From an uncultured Eubacteriales bacterium (GTDB lineage Bacteria; Bacillota; Clostridia; Oscillospirales; Acutalibacteraceae), in the NCBI GenBank assembly GCA_934454125.1, contig CAKSFA010000002.1, forward strand, positions 77,463 through 141,462: a stretch of DNA of 64,000 nucleotides, written 5' to 3'. Positions within the stretch are counted from its first letter, which is position 1. Every line of letters starts with the position of its first letter. Below are positions 42,012 to 51,710 of the stretch, one piece after another. The translations under genes were made by a program, and so were the position numbers. The notes under the pieces were generated by a model. That model saw nothing but the letters and a program-made list of their open reading frames with translations. It ran no database searches and had not been told where the DNA came from.

Positions 42012-43784
42012 TCATACCTGTGCCAGACGCTTTTGCAGGCCAGCCAGTTGTTTTTTCAGCTCTTCGGGCAGCTTATCGCCAAATTTCTCATAAAATTCTG
42101 CAATACCCTGCGCTTCGGCCTGCCAATCCTGACGATCCACCGTCAAAATCCGCTCCAAATCCTCCCGCGCAATCTCCAGCCCTTCGGTATTAATATCCTC
42201 CACATGTGGCAGATAGCCAATCGGTGTCTCCTGCGCGCCTACCGCATCGTCACACCGCTCCAAAATCCAATCCAACACACGCAGATTATCGCCAAAGCCC
42301 GGCCACAAATATCTGCCGTCCTCATCCTGCCGAAACCAGTTCACATTAAAGATCTTCGGCGCTTTATCGCCCAAAATCTCACCCATCTCAATCCAATGGG
42401 CAAAATAATCACCCATATGATAACCGCAAAACGGCAGCATCGCCATGGGGTCACGGCGCACCACGCCCACCTGTCCGGTCGCAGCAGCCGTTGTCTCCGA
42501 AGCCATAATCGAACCTACAAACACACCGTTGTTCCAATCCTTCGACTGATACACCAGCGGCGTTGTTTTCTGCCGTCTGCCTCCAAAAATAATCGCAGAA
42601 ATCGGCACGCCGCCCGGCGCATCAAATTCCTTGCTGATGCACGGGCAGTTCTCCGCCGGCGCAGTAAAGCGGCTGTTTGGGTGCGCCCCCTTTTCCTCAG
42701 CAATTTCACCGTTCCAAGGCTTGCCCGTCCAGTCCACACCATTGCTTGGCGGGTTTTTGTCCAGCCCTTCCCACCAAACGGTGTCATTGTCCAAATTCAG
42801 TGCCACGTTTGTATAAATGGTGCCTTTCTGAATCGTCGCCAGTGCATTCGGGTTCGATTTCTGGTTGGTGCCCGGCGCAACACCAAAAAAGCCGTTCTCC
42901 GGGTTGATCGCCCACAGCCGTCCATCCGGGCCTTTCCGCATCCAGGCGATGTCATCGCCCACTGTCCAAACCTTATAGCCCTTTTTGCGGTAGCCTTCCG
43001 GCGGTATCAGCATGGCAAGGTTCGTCTTGCCGCAAGCCGACGGAAACGCCGCTGTAATATACTTGACCTCTCCCTTGGGGTTTTCCACACCCAAAATCAG
43101 CATATGTTCCGCCATCCACTGCTCATTTTTACCCTGGTAAGAGGCAATGCGCAGCGCAAAACACTTTTTGCCCAGCAACACATTGCCGCCATACCCAGAA
43201 TTGACCGAGATGATGGTGTTGTCCTCCGGAAAATGACAAATATACCGTTTTTCCTCATCAATATCACAACTGGCATGCAAACCGCGCACCCAGTCGTTAT
43301 TGTCATCGCCAAACTGTGCCAAAACGTCTTTGCCGATGCGGGTCATAATCGCCATGTTGAGCACCACATAGATCGAGTCGGTCACCTCCAGCCCTACCTT
43401 GGCATACGGCGAGGTCACCGGCCCCATCGAATACGGTATCACATACATCGTTTTTCCCTGATAACTGCCCCTTGCAATGTCATACAGCATTTGATACGTC
43501 GCCTTCGGCTCTTTCCAGTGATTGGTCGGGCCGGCGTCCTCCTCTTTTCTCGAGCAGATAAACGTCCGTGCCTCCACGCGTGCCACGTCGTTGAGCGCCG
43601 TGCGGTGCAAATAGCAATCCGGCAGCAGCTCCTGATTCAGCTTAATCAAATCACCGCTGCCGCATGCTTTTTTGCGCAGCGCCTCAATCTGCTCCCGAGA
43701 ACCGTCAATCCAAACAACCTCATCCGGCTGCACCAGTTCCCGCATTTCGCCCACCCAGTTTAACATGGTTTCGTTTTTCGTCAT
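42012..43784 (-). CDS. pckG: Phosphoenolpyruvate carboxykinase (GTP)
   Basis: 590 residues. The P-loop/kinase-1a AAFPSACGKTNLAML is the GTP-PEPCK signature; VGDDIAWM binds metal, FGGRRQKTTPLV and FNVNWFRQDEDG are also typical. It interconverts oxaloacetate and PEP with GTP/GDP. Most Clostridia use the ATP-type enzyme, so the GTP form is notable. With malic enzyme and citrate synthase it forms an anaplerotic/C4 node in the window. Confidence 0.96.
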   Translation of the reverse strand: MTKNETMLNWVGEMRELVQPDEVVWIDGSREQIEALRKKACGSGDLIKLNQELLPDCYLHRTALNDVARVEARTFICSRKEEDAGPTNHWKEPKATYQMLYDIARGSYQGKTMYVIPYSMGPVTSPYAKVGLEVTDSIYVVLNMAIMTRIGKDVLAQFGDDNNDWVRGLHASCDIDEEKRYICHFPEDNTIISVNSGYGGNVLLGKKCFALRIASYQGKNEQWMAEHMLILGVENPKGEVKYITAAFPSACGKTNLAMLIPPEGYRKKGYKVWTVGDDIAWMRKGPDGRLWAINPENGFFGVAPGTNQKSNPNALATIQKGTIYTNVALNLDNDTVWWEGLDKNPPSNGVDWTGKPWNGEIAEEKGAHPNSRFTAPAENCPCISKEFDAPGGVPISAIIFGGRRQKTTPLVYQSKDWNNGVFVGSIMASETTAAATGQVGVVRRDPMAMLPFCGYHMGDYFAHWIEMGEILGDKAPKIFNVNWFRQDEDGRYLWPGFGDNLRVLDWILERCDDAVGAQETPIGYLPHVEDINTEGLEIAREDLERILTVDRQDWQAEAQGIAEFYEKFGDKLPEELKKQLAGLQKRLAQV

Positions 43785-43840
43785 CTCAGTCTCCTTCCGG
43801 CTTCTTTAAAAGCCGAGCCAGTTTTGATTTTAACACCTTA

Positions 43841-43869
43841 AGTATAATACATCCGTTGCGTTTTATCAA
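43841..43869 (-). promoter_or_regulatory. Predicted promoter of pckG
   Basis: Minus strand TTGATA - 17 nt - TATACT, about 55 nt before the ATG. Confidence 0.6.
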
Positions 43870-43921
43870 TGTGTATTTTCCGAATTTTCTTGTATTTTTG
43901 TACTATTTTCCTGTAAATCGA

Positions 43922-44935
43922 CTAAAAATTCTGTGCAATCGGCATAGCCGCGCAGGCATTCAAATCCATTCCTGCAAGTTGCCCGTTCAAATATTCATAA
44001 TACGCCTGCGCACCAATCATCGCTGCGTTGTCTCCGCACCATTCCAGCGCCGGCATATGCAGCTTCCAGCCCCGTTCCCTGCATAATTCCTCCAACGCTC
44101 TGCGCAGCAACCGGTTGGCCGAAACTCCTCCGGCCGTCACCAGTGTGCGGTGTCCGGTGTGCTCCATCGCGCGCACCGTTTTTTCCAACAGGCAGTCCAC
44201 CACCGCCCCGCGAAACGAAGCCGCCAAGTCCGCCGTCGGCAAATCCTGTCCTTTTTGTGCCGCATTGTTCAACAAATTCAATACCGCCGTTTTCAGCCCA
44301 GAAAAACTAAAATCCAACGGGTGCCCCTCCACCTTCGGGTGTGGCAGCGCAAATGCCCGGCGGTCACCCGTTTCTGCCAACACGTCCAAATGCACGCCAC
44401 CCGGATACGGCATGCCCATCGCGCGCGCTGCCTTGTCAAACGCTTCGCCCGCAGCATCGTCTCTCGTCTGCCCAACCACCTGCAAATCGGTATAGCCACG
44501 CACATCAATCAAATGCGTATGCCCGCCCGAAACAATCAAACATAAAAACGGCGGCTCCAACGTCGGGTCCGTCAAATAATTGGCTGCAATATGCCCCCGC
44601 AAATGGTGCACCGGCACCAGCGGCAAACCAGTGCAAAGCGCCAGACCCTTTGCAAAATTGACACCCACCAGCAGCGCCCCAATCAATCCCGGCGCACACG
44701 TCACTGCAATCGCATCCAGCTCGCGCAGCGAGGTGCCGGCCTGCGCCAACGCCTGCTCGGTGATGCCAGCAATCGCCTCACTGTGCCTGCGCGATGCAAT
44801 CTCCGGCACCACCCCGCCATACAGCTGGTGCTCTGCAATCTGCGATGCAATCACAGAAGACAGCACCACCCTGCCGTCCTGTACCACGGCCGCCGCCGTC
44901 TCATCGCAAGAGCTTTCGATTGCTAAAATCCGCAT
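43922..44935 (-). CDS. tsaD: tRNA t6A transferase subunit TsaD
   Basis: About 337 residues. ILAIESSCDETAAAV, PEIASRRHSEAI, HHLRGHIAAN (metal-binding His pair), SGGHTHLI, and GGVSANRLLRR are present. TsaD transfers threonylcarbamoyl to A37 of ANN-decoding tRNAs with TsaB and TsaE, which are not in the window. The ATG at 44935 sits 8 nt after AAAGGAG; the ATG at 44941 is too close. rimI ends 2 nt upstream. Confidence 0.96.
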   Translation of the reverse strand: MRILAIESSCDETAAAVVQDGRVVLSSVIASQIAEHQLYGGVVPEIASRRHSEAIAGITEQALAQAGTSLRELDAIAVTCAPGLIGALLVGVNFAKGLALCTGLPLVPVHHLRGHIAANYLTDPTLEPPFLCLIVSGGHTHLIDVRGYTDLQVVGQTRDDAAGEAFDKAARAMGMPYPGGVHLDVLAETGDRRAFALPHPKVEGHPLDFSFSGLKTAVLNLLNNAAQKGQDLPTADLAASFRGAVVDCLLEKTVRAMEHTGHRTLVTAGGVSANRLLRRALEELCRERGWKLHMPALEWCGDNAAMIGAQAYYEYLNGQLAGMDLNACAAMPIAQNF

Positions 44936-44937
44936 GC

Positions 44938-45405
44938 TCATTTCTCCTTTCGCTGCTGTCTCATCATCACCGCGTCCTCTTTCGGCGCAGCATAAAACCC
45001 CGGCCTGCGCCCCACCGAAACAAACCCCAGCCGTTCATACAACGCCTGCGCCGCTATATTCGAGGCCCGCACCTCCAGCGTCACCACATCCGCGCCTTTG
45101 CTCCAGGCATGATCCAGCAGCGCACGCACCAATGCCGTGCCCACGCCCTTGCCCCGCGCATAAGGAAACACCGCCACATTCGTCACGTCACACTCTGGCA
45201 CAATGCAATACATCCCTGCATAACCCAGCACAGCACCTTCCTGCTCTGCCACGCAAAAAAATGCCAGCGGATCCTCCAGAGCATGCTCCAAACTGTTCTG
45301 CGACCAGGGCTGAGAAAAACAAAGCTGCTCCAGCTCTGCCAGAGCAGCCACATGCTCGCACCGCATCGGCACAATGTTCACATCCGTAAGCTTCACTTTT
45401 TCCAA
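44938..45405 (-). CDS. rimI: Ribosomal-protein-alanine N-acetyltransferase RimI
   Basis: 155 residues, GNAT fold: acetyl-CoA loop YARGKGVGTALV, followed by ASNIAAQALYERLGFVSVGRRPGFY, typical of RimI. It acetylates the N-terminus of S18 and perhaps other proteins. Neighbouring tsaD is a common partner in bacteria. Overlaps the phosphatase gene upstream by 13 nt. Confidence 0.92.
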   Translation of the reverse strand: MEKVKLTDVNIVPMRCEHVAALAELEQLCFSQPWSQNSLEHALEDPLAFFCVAEQEGAVLGYAGMYCIVPECDVTNVAVFPYARGKGVGTALVRALLDHAWSKGADVVTLEVRASNIAAQALYERLGFVSVGRRPGFYAAPKEDAVMMRQQRKEK

Positions 45406-45848
45406 GCCTGCTTTGCCTCGGTAAACAGCACACGATCCAGCTCATCAAACGCCGCAATGATCTGATCCCGCACATTTCGAAACTCCGCAATATCTTTCTG
45501 ATACGGGTCCGGTATCCCCTGCGGCCCGTCCAACAGATAAACCTGATCCGGGTCCACGCCCGCCTCCACCAAAATCTGCCGGTGAATCGGCTCCATCACC
45601 ACAAAAAAATTTCCTTTAATCAAATCGCGGCCGCGCAACCGGTGCGCAATGTGCTTCGAGATATCCACCCCCAGCTCCTTGCACACCTCCACAGCATGGT
45701 CGCTCACCTTGTCTCCCTCATAGGCAGCCAATCCATCGCTCTCCACCTGCACATAATTGATGCCCTCATCGTTCAAATGCTTGTAATACAGCGCAGCCGC
45801 CATCGGGCTGCGGCAAGTATTTCCAGTGCAAATAAAATGTACAATCAT
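45393..45848 (-). CDS. ywlE: Low-molecular-weight phosphatase, protein arginine phosphatase type (YwlE-like)
   Basis: 151 residues. P-loop FICTGNTCRSPMA: the Thr in CTGNTCRS marks the arginine-phosphatase subgroup. The general acid Asp is in GIPDPYQKD. It would reverse arginine phosphorylation by McsB in the Clp quality-control system; a MecA-like ClpC adaptor is also encoded in the window. Heads the ywlE-rimI-tsaD operon. Confidence 0.9.
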   Translation of the reverse strand: MIVHFICTGNTCRSPMAAALYYKHLNDEGINYVQVESDGLAAYEGDKVSDHAVEVCKELGVDISKHIAHRLRGRDLIKGNFFVVMEPIHRQILVEAGVDPDQVYLLDGPQGIPDPYQKDIAEFRNVRDQIIAAFDELDRVLFTEAKQAWKK

Positions 45849-45932
45849 CCAATCTCCGCTCCTTTTTTTCGTCCTGTTGTTTCATTATACCGCAAAATCA
45901 TCGGTTTTCAAACCCGCTTTGCAAAAAATCCG

Positions 45933-48509
45933 TCATGCCTTCGCGTCATACCACGTTTTACCCACGGCCGCGTCCGCCACCAGCGGAACCTTCAGCGCTG
46001 CCGCCTGCTGCATTTCCTCCGTCAAAAGCTGTCGCACCAGCGGCGCCTCTTCCTCCGGCGCCTCCACGATCAACTCATCGTGCACCTGCAAAATCAGCTG
46101 TGCACGCAGCCCTTCCTGCTCCAACCGCCTTGCCACGCGTATCATCGCAATTTTGATAATATCCGCCGCCGTGCCCTGAATCGGCATATTCATCGCCACG
46201 CGCTCACCAAACGCCCGCAAATTAAAATTCGAAGCCGCAAGCTCCGGCAAATACCGCCGCCGACCAAACAGCGTCTGCGCATATCCACACGCTCTTGCAC
46301 GCGCTACCGACTGCTCCATATACGCCCGCACGCCACTAAAAGTATCCAAATACGTCTTGATATACGCCTCCGCTTCCTTGCGCGTCACGCCAATATTTTT
46401 CGCCAAAGAAAACGAGCCGATCCCATAAATGATTCCAAAATTCACCGCCTTTGCCCGGCTGCGCATCAAAGGCGTCACCAGCTCCGGTGGCATATGAAAC
46501 ACCTGCGCTGCCGTATTGCGGTGAATGTCATCCCCGGCCATAAACGCCGCGATCATATTTTTATCGTCCGCCGCATGCGCCAGCACACGCAGTTCAATCT
46601 GCGAATAGTCCGCATCCACCAACACACAGCCCTCTTTGGCAACAAAAAACTTGCGCAGTTCACGCCCCACATCGGTGCGCACCGGTATATTCTGCAAATT
46701 CGGCTCCGTCGAGCTGATCCGCCCTGTCCGCGTCTCCGTCTGATTAAACCGCGAGCGAATCCGCCCGTCCGGCTCCACCACCTTGAGCAACCCGTCACAA
46801 TACGTCGATTTCAGCTTTGCCAGCGTCCGGTATTCCAAAATCGACGCCACTGCTGGGTGTTCATAGCGCAGTTTTTCCAGCACCTCCGCATTGGTCGAAT
46901 ATCCCGTTTTTGTCTTCTTTCCAGCCGGCAACCCCAGCTTCACAAACAACGCCTCTCCCAACTGCTTTGGCGAGTTCAAATTAAACGCATACCCCACTTC
47001 CTCATAAACGTCCGCCTCCAGCCGCTCAATCTGCTCCTGCAACACCGCTCCATACGCCGCAATGCCGTCCTTGTCCACCGCAACGCCACGCGCCTCCATG
47101 TCAGCCAACACACCGGCCAGCGGCAGCTCAATGTCCTGCAACAACTGCACCTGCCCGTTTTGTGCAATCTGCTCCTCCAACACGCTGCACAGCGCCGGCA
47201 ACGCCGCAACCTGCACCGCCTGCAAATCTGCCCCTTCCGCAACCGACACGCCATATTCTGCAAACAACCGCTCCATGCCATACTCCGTCGCAGAAGGGTT
47301 GAGCACATATCCGGCCAACATCGTATCCATCTGCACACAGCGCAGCCCAACGCCCATGCGCGCCAATTCCGCATACAGCGCCTTCACATCATGCGTATAC
47401 TTGCCAATGTCCTCGCTCTCACAAAGCATTTTTACAAATGCCGGCTCAGCCTGCACATCCACCGCGCAAACCACTTCTCCCACTGCAAGATACAACGTTT
47501 TCAACGCCCCGTCGTCATACGCACCCAACAAATACGCCTTTCCACACTCCTGCAATCCCCGCAGCAGCGCCTCTGTGTCCGCGCACGGCACAGCCTCCAC
47601 TGCCGGGCGCTCCTGCTCCGGCGTCTCCGGCTGCTCCAGCCCCAGCTTTTTCATCAGGGTAAACAGCTCCAGCTTTGCCATCAGTCGTGCCGCCCGCGCC
47701 AAATCTCCCGCGCTCTGCCGGTAATGCTCCGGCTGTGTATCAATCGGCGCCGTCTTGCAAATCGTCCCCAGCTCATAGCTCAAAAATGCCGATTCCCGGC
47801 CTTCCTCCAGCTTTTTACGCATCGCCGGTTTTAGCTCCAACGTCTCTAAATTATCATAAATCTGTGCAATCCCACCATATTTCTGCACCAGATCCGCCGC
47901 ACCCTTTGCGCCAATTCCCGCCACACCCGGTATGTTATCCGAGCTATCGCCCTGCAGCGCCTTCAGGTCGATCATCTGCGCCGGTGTCACGCCGTATTCT
48001 TCAAACAACTGCGCCTTGTCATACACCGTCACCACCGGCTGGCCAAATTTCGTCGCCGCCAAGCGCACCGTCACATGATCGTCCACCAACTGCAAACTGT
48101 CACGGTCTCCCGTTGCCAAAACACACTGCCAGTTTTGCTGCGTGCAGGCATGCGCCAGCGTTCCCAAAATATCGTCCGCTTCATAGCCCTCGCACTCCAC
48201 CAACCGATAGCCCAACAGCTCCAGCAATTCCTTTACCAACGGCAATTGCTGTGCCAGCTCCGGCGGCATCCCCTTGCGGTGCGCCTTATATGCCGCATAC
48301 GCCTTGTGCCGAAACGTCGGTGCCTTCAAATCAAACGCCACTGCCACCGCATCCGGTTCCGTATCCTCTTTCATCTTCAGCATCATCGTAAAAAAGCCAT
48401 ACACAGCATTGGTAAACGTGCCGTCCTTTGTACTCAGCAGCTTAATCCCATAAAACGCCCGGTTCAAAATACTGTTCCCGTCCAGCACCAGCAGCTTCAT
48501 TGTACCCAT
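45933..48509 (-). CDS. polA: DNA polymerase I
   Basis: 858 residues: 5' nuclease domain (LLVLDGNSILNRAFYGI ... ATGDRDSLQLV ... GDSSDNIPGVAGIG), a 3'-5' exonuclease-like domain that lacks the DxE catalytic pair and is probably inactive, and a family A polymerase domain (DADYSQIELRVLAH, RSRAKAVNFGIIYGIG, VHDELIVEAP). Functions in repair and Okazaki fragment processing. The start at 48509 follows AAAGGTG by 4-5 nt; the ATG three codons later (48500) is an alternative. Confidence 0.96.
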   Translation of the reverse strand: MGTMKLLVLDGNSILNRAFYGIKLLSTKDGTFTNAVYGFFTMMLKMKEDTEPDAVAVAFDLKAPTFRHKAYAAYKAHRKGMPPELAQQLPLVKELLELLGYRLVECEGYEADDILGTLAHACTQQNWQCVLATGDRDSLQLVDDHVTVRLAATKFGQPVVTVYDKAQLFEEYGVTPAQMIDLKALQGDSSDNIPGVAGIGAKGAADLVQKYGGIAQIYDNLETLELKPAMRKKLEEGRESAFLSYELGTICKTAPIDTQPEHYRQSAGDLARAARLMAKLELFTLMKKLGLEQPETPEQERPAVEAVPCADTEALLRGLQECGKAYLLGAYDDGALKTLYLAVGEVVCAVDVQAEPAFVKMLCESEDIGKYTHDVKALYAELARMGVGLRCVQMDTMLAGYVLNPSATEYGMERLFAEYGVSVAEGADLQAVQVAALPALCSVLEEQIAQNGQVQLLQDIELPLAGVLADMEARGVAVDKDGIAAYGAVLQEQIERLEADVYEEVGYAFNLNSPKQLGEALFVKLGLPAGKKTKTGYSTNAEVLEKLRYEHPAVASILEYRTLAKLKSTYCDGLLKVVEPDGRIRSRFNQTETRTGRISSTEPNLQNIPVRTDVGRELRKFFVAKEGCVLVDADYSQIELRVLAHAADDKNMIAAFMAGDDIHRNTAAQVFHMPPELVTPLMRSRAKAVNFGIIYGIGSFSLAKNIGVTRKEAEAYIKTYLDTFSGVRAYMEQSVARARACGYAQTLFGRRRYLPELAASNFNLRAFGERVAMNMPIQGTAADIIKIAMIRVARRLEQEGLRAQLILQVHDELIVEAPEEEAPLVRQLLTEEMQQAAALKVPLVADAAVGKTWYDAKA

Positions 48510-48590
48510 CCGCACCTTTCTCTTTCCACAATTCTGTTTTATTATACCACATCTTTCCGCAAAACATAAGCCACCACACCCCCCTTCTGA

Positions 48591-48619
48591 TTGTTCCGCA
48601 CGCAAATGTATGCTATAAT
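48591..48619 (+). promoter_or_regulatory. Predicted promoter of the dus gene
   Basis: TTGTTC - 17 nt - TATAAT, 35 nt before the ATG. Confidence 0.65.
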
Positions 48620-48653
48620 AGCAAAAAACACGCAAACAGAAAAAGGTGATCCC

Positions 48654-49631
48654 ATGAAAATCGGTCCAATCTCTCTGCGCGGCAGAGCCATTCTTGCGCC
48701 CATGGCCGGCGTTTCAGACCAGGCCTTCCGGCAGTTGTGCACCCGCTTCGGTGCAGCCTACGTGATTTCCGAGATGGTCAGCTCCAAAGGCCTGCAGTAC
48801 AGCTCCCGCAAAGGCAAAGAGCTCATGGCACTCTCCGAGCATGAACGCCCCGCCGCCATTCAAATTTTCGGCGACGATCCCGCGGTGATGGCGCAGGCTG
48901 CGCAAACCGCCATGACCTTCTCACCCCAGGCCATCGACATCAATATGGGCTGCCCCGCGCCAAAAATCAGCAACAACGGCGGCGGCTGCGCGCTGATGAA
49001 AACCCCCGCCCTGTGTGGAGACATCGTTGCCGCCGTCAAAGCTGCCGTGCCCGTTCCGGTCACCGTCAAGCTCCGCAAAGGCTGGGACAACACACAACTC
49101 AATGCCGTTGAAGTCGCACAAATCTGCGCCCAGGCCGGGGCAGACGCCATCGCGATTCACGGCCGCACACGCCAGGAGATGTACACCCCACCTGCCGACT
49201 GGAACATCATTCGCCAGATTAAACAAGCCGTCTCCGTTCCGGTCATCGGCAATGGCGATGTCACCACCGCGCAGCAAGCCGCCGATATGCTCGAACAAAC
49301 CGGCTGCGACATGGTCATGATCGGCCGCGGCGCGCTGGGCAACCCATGGCTCTTTTCTCAAATCAACGCACACCTGTCAGGCACCCCAGTTCCACCCGAC
49401 CCATCGCTGCAAGAGCGCATGCAAATCCTGCGCGAACACATTACGCACATGTGCAGCCTCAAAACCGAACACTTCGGCATGCAGCAGGCACGCAAGCACG
49501 TCGCCTGGTACATCAAAGGTGTTCAGGGCGCAGCCGAGTTCCGCCGCCGCTCCGGCACTCTCACCACCCTTGCCGACCTCGACTGTCTCATCCGCGATAT
49601 TCTCGCGGCCAACCTCCAGCCCGCCGGCTAA
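48654..49631 (+). CDS. dusB: tRNA-dihydrouridine synthase (DusB-like)
   Basis: 325 residues. ILAPMAGVSDQAFRQLC, DINMGCPAPKISNNGGG (catalytic Cys), KLRKGWDN, AIHGRTRQEMYTPPADW, IGNGDV, and MIGRGALGNPW are the FMN-binding Dus signature. Reduces uridines in tRNA D-loops. AAAAGGTG site 6-7 nt before ATG. Confidence 0.95.
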   Translation: MKIGPISLRGRAILAPMAGVSDQAFRQLCTRFGAAYVISEMVSSKGLQYSSRKGKELMALSEHERPAAIQIFGDDPAVMAQAAQTAMTFSPQAIDINMGCPAPKISNNGGGCALMKTPALCGDIVAAVKAAVPVPVTVKLRKGWDNTQLNAVEVAQICAQAGADAIAIHGRTRQEMYTPPADWNIIRQIKQAVSVPVIGNGDVTTAQQAADMLEQTGCDMVMIGRGALGNPWLFSQINAHLSGTPVPPDPSLQERMQILREHITHMCSLKTEHFGMQQARKHVAWYIKGVQGAAEFRRRSGTLTTLADLDCLIRDILAANLQPAG

Positions 49632-49847
49632 CCCCATCAAACCACCATTTTCCGGCGGCCCGCCGCAACCGTTTCAGCTCATGCAATCACAATAAAACTC
49701 GCACAACAAATCCCAGAACATCGAAAGATTCCGCAAAAATCACAAAAAGAACAGGCATTGTTCCAAAAATAAACCGCTTCACAAACATCGCTCTCCATTC
49801 ACATCCGTTACAATGTCTGCCCACTCATAAACTTTTTCATTTATTTT

Positions 49848-49872
49848 CACCGGTTTACAAACCGGTATTTTT
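49848..49872 (+). terminator. Terminator-like hairpin downstream of dus
   Basis: ACCGGTTT / AAACCGGT then ATTTTTT, 216 nt after the dus stop. Confidence 0.65.
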
Positions 49873-49954
49873 TATTCCCAAATCTCCAAAAAACGTACAC
49901 ATCTTCTCCATCATAAAACATAAAATCCCCAAATCCATCTCAAAACCCCAACTA

Positions 49955-50225
49955 AAAAACAATCACCTGCTCCCCCAATCCACACACCTACAGTTTCACA
50001 TCCTCTCTTCAAATCACTCTCCCAAAAAACTCTATTAACCATCTTTTTCTCAATCTCTTATCTCTTCTCTAAAAAATATCTCACACATACCTAAATTCAT
50101 ACTCAACATCCATACTCTCCCAGCCTTTCTCCAAACCCCATTTTCTATTTTCAAAAACAATCACCTGTTCCCCAATCAACACACCTAAAATTTCATCCCT
50201 CCTTCTCAAACAAATCAACTCAAAA
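49955..50225. repeat. Diverged direct repeat of about 70 bp inside the G-poor tract
   Basis: 49956-50026 and 50154-50224 align (198-bp offset) with shared AATCACCTG, CCCCAATC.ACACACCTA and following TTTCA blocks. Suggests expansion by duplication. Confidence 0.45.
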
Positions 50226-50482
50226 ATCCCCGATCAAAAAATAGCTATCCCCTCTTTATCTATTTTCTAAAATTATATTTCCTGTTTTTAAAAATCTTAA
50301 CATTTTCTTCCGATCTATCATTCAATCTACCACAAAAATCCATCTCCTCATTTTACCCACAACGCTTTCCTCAAAAAATGTTTCATCACCTCACGACACA
50401 TCCTATAATTTTTCCATATTTCATCATTCCAACTTGCATCACCATCACAAATTGTTACAAAACTATGAAAACTTCCGTTTTA

Positions 50483-50530
50483 TGGTCGCAAAGTGCCACT
50501 TTTCGGTCGCCAAACAGCAGTTTTTGGTCC
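50483..50530 (+). repeat. Short palindromic repeat, GGTCGCCAAAC family, copy B
   Basis: Two units: GGTCGCAAAGTGCCACTTTTC and GGTCGCCAAACAGCAGTTTTT, then GGTCC. The second unit shares GGTCGCCAAACAGCA with the copy at 5070. Each has internal dyad symmetry (CAAA...TTTG-like). Confidence 0.55.
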
Positions 50531-50566
50531 GAAAATTCCTCTCTTCTCCTTTTTAGAAAAAATACA

Positions 50567-50598
50567 CAAAAAACAACCCCCGAATTGGGGGCTGTTTT
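50567..50598 (-). terminator. Terminator of the alcohol dehydrogenase gene
   Basis: Minus strand AACAGCCCCC - AATTC - GGGGGTTGTT then TTTTG. Confidence 0.88.
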
Positions 50599-50610
50599 CC
50601 AGTTTAACGA

Positions 50611-51669
50611 TTATTCAAAATCAATAATAACTTTTAAAGCGCTTTCTCTTGCCGCGTTGCCAAAGGTTTCATACGCCTGCATAATCTCACTAAATTTAAA
50701 GTGATGCGTAACCAACTTCTGCGGCTCAATCCGGCCTGACGCAACGGTTTTCAGCAACATCGGGGTCGTATTCGTGCTCACCAAACCAGTCGCAATCGTA
50801 ATATTTTTAATCCACAAATCCTCCAAATGCAACTCCACCGACTTACCATGCACACCCACATTTGCAACATGACCACCCTTTGCAATAACCTTCTGGCAAA
50901 TGTCAAACGTCTGCGGTATGCCAACTGCCTCAATCGCCACATCCACACCAACGCCGTCGGTCATCTCATACACTTTTTTCACAGCCGCATCCAAGTCTTT
51001 TGAGTTCACCGTATCAGTCGCACCAAAGGCTCGCGAAGCCTGCAAACGGTTGTCATCCAAATCAATCATAATGATGCGCGAAGGCGAGTAAAACTGCGCA
51101 GTCAGCAGCGCAGAAAGGCCAATCGGGCCAGAGCCAACAATCGCAACGGTATCGCCAGGTTTCACCTGTCCGTTGAGCACACCGATCTCAAAACCGGTCG
51201 GCAAAATATCACTAATCATAACCGCCGCATCATCGGTAATCGACTCCGGAATGTGATACAAGCTATTGTCCGCATAGGGAATATGTACATACTCAGCCTG
51301 CGTACCGTCAATCAAATGTCCCAAAATCCAGCCACCGTTATCACAGTGCGCATACAAACTTTTCTTACAGTAAGGGCAAGTTCCACACGCCGTTACGCAC
51401 GAAACAATTACCTTATCCCCTACCTTAAAATTGCTTACATTCGCACCAACCGACTCCACAATACCAATACCTTCATGCCCTAAAATCAAGCCTTCCGGCA
51501 CTTCCGGTGTATCACCTTTTAAAATATGCAAATCTGTTCCGCAAATCGTTGTTTTCAACATTTTCACCACAGCCGCCTCGCCATTTTGCGGAGTCGGTTT
51601 TGGTCTTTCTACAATTTCTTTTTTACCAGGTCCCAAATATGCCAATGCTTTCATTGTCGCACTCATCAT
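50611..51669 (-). CDS. adh: Zinc-dependent alcohol dehydrogenase
   Basis: About 352 residues. Catalytic zinc: Cys in TTICGTDLH, His-Glu in LGHEG. Structural zinc cysteines: CGTCPYCKKSLYAHC. Rossmann loop VGSGPIGLSALL, with Asp in MIDLDDNRL favouring NAD(H). Closest in pattern to clostridial medium-chain secondary alcohol or butanediol/sorbitol-type dehydrogenases; substrate is not certain. AAGGAGG site before ATG-ATG at 51669/51666. Confidence 0.92.
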   Translation of the reverse strand: MMSATMKALAYLGPGKKEIVERPKPTPQNGEAAVVKMLKTTICGTDLHILKGDTPEVPEGLILGHEGIGIVESVGANVSNFKVGDKVIVSCVTACGTCPYCKKSLYAHCDNGGWILGHLIDGTQAEYVHIPYADNSLYHIPESITDDAAVMISDILPTGFEIGVLNGQVKPGDTVAIVGSGPIGLSALLTAQFYSPSRIIMIDLDDNRLQASRAFGATDTVNSKDLDAAVKKVYEMTDGVGVDVAIEAVGIPQTFDICQKVIAKGGHVANVGVHGKSVELHLEDLWIKNITIATGLVSTNTTPMLLKTVASGRIEPQKLVTHHFKFSEIMQAYETFGNAARESALKVIIDFE

Positions 51670-51710
51670 AATATCCTCCTTCAATTTAGCAAATTTTATT
51701 GCATGCTCCT

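Larger units (their letters stand above)
49632..50566. other. Long gene-free, G-depleted tract
   Basis: About 0.93 kb with no credible gene on either strand. Beyond about 49680 the top strand has very few G. It contains the dus terminator, a diverged duplication (around 49955-50030 and 50153-50225, both starting AAAAACAATCACCTG.TCCCC), and the GGTCGC repeat at its right end. Confidence 0.65.

Noticed and set aside
42003..43763. A 586-codon open frame on the plus strand
   Set aside because: Antisense to the fully recognisable GTP-PEPCK gene; codon-bias shadow.
45582..47834. A 750-codon open frame on the plus strand
   Set aside because: It lies entirely antisense to polA, whose motifs are complete. 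It arises from GC-biased third positions of polA, is rich in His/Arg/Gln, and has no ribosome site.
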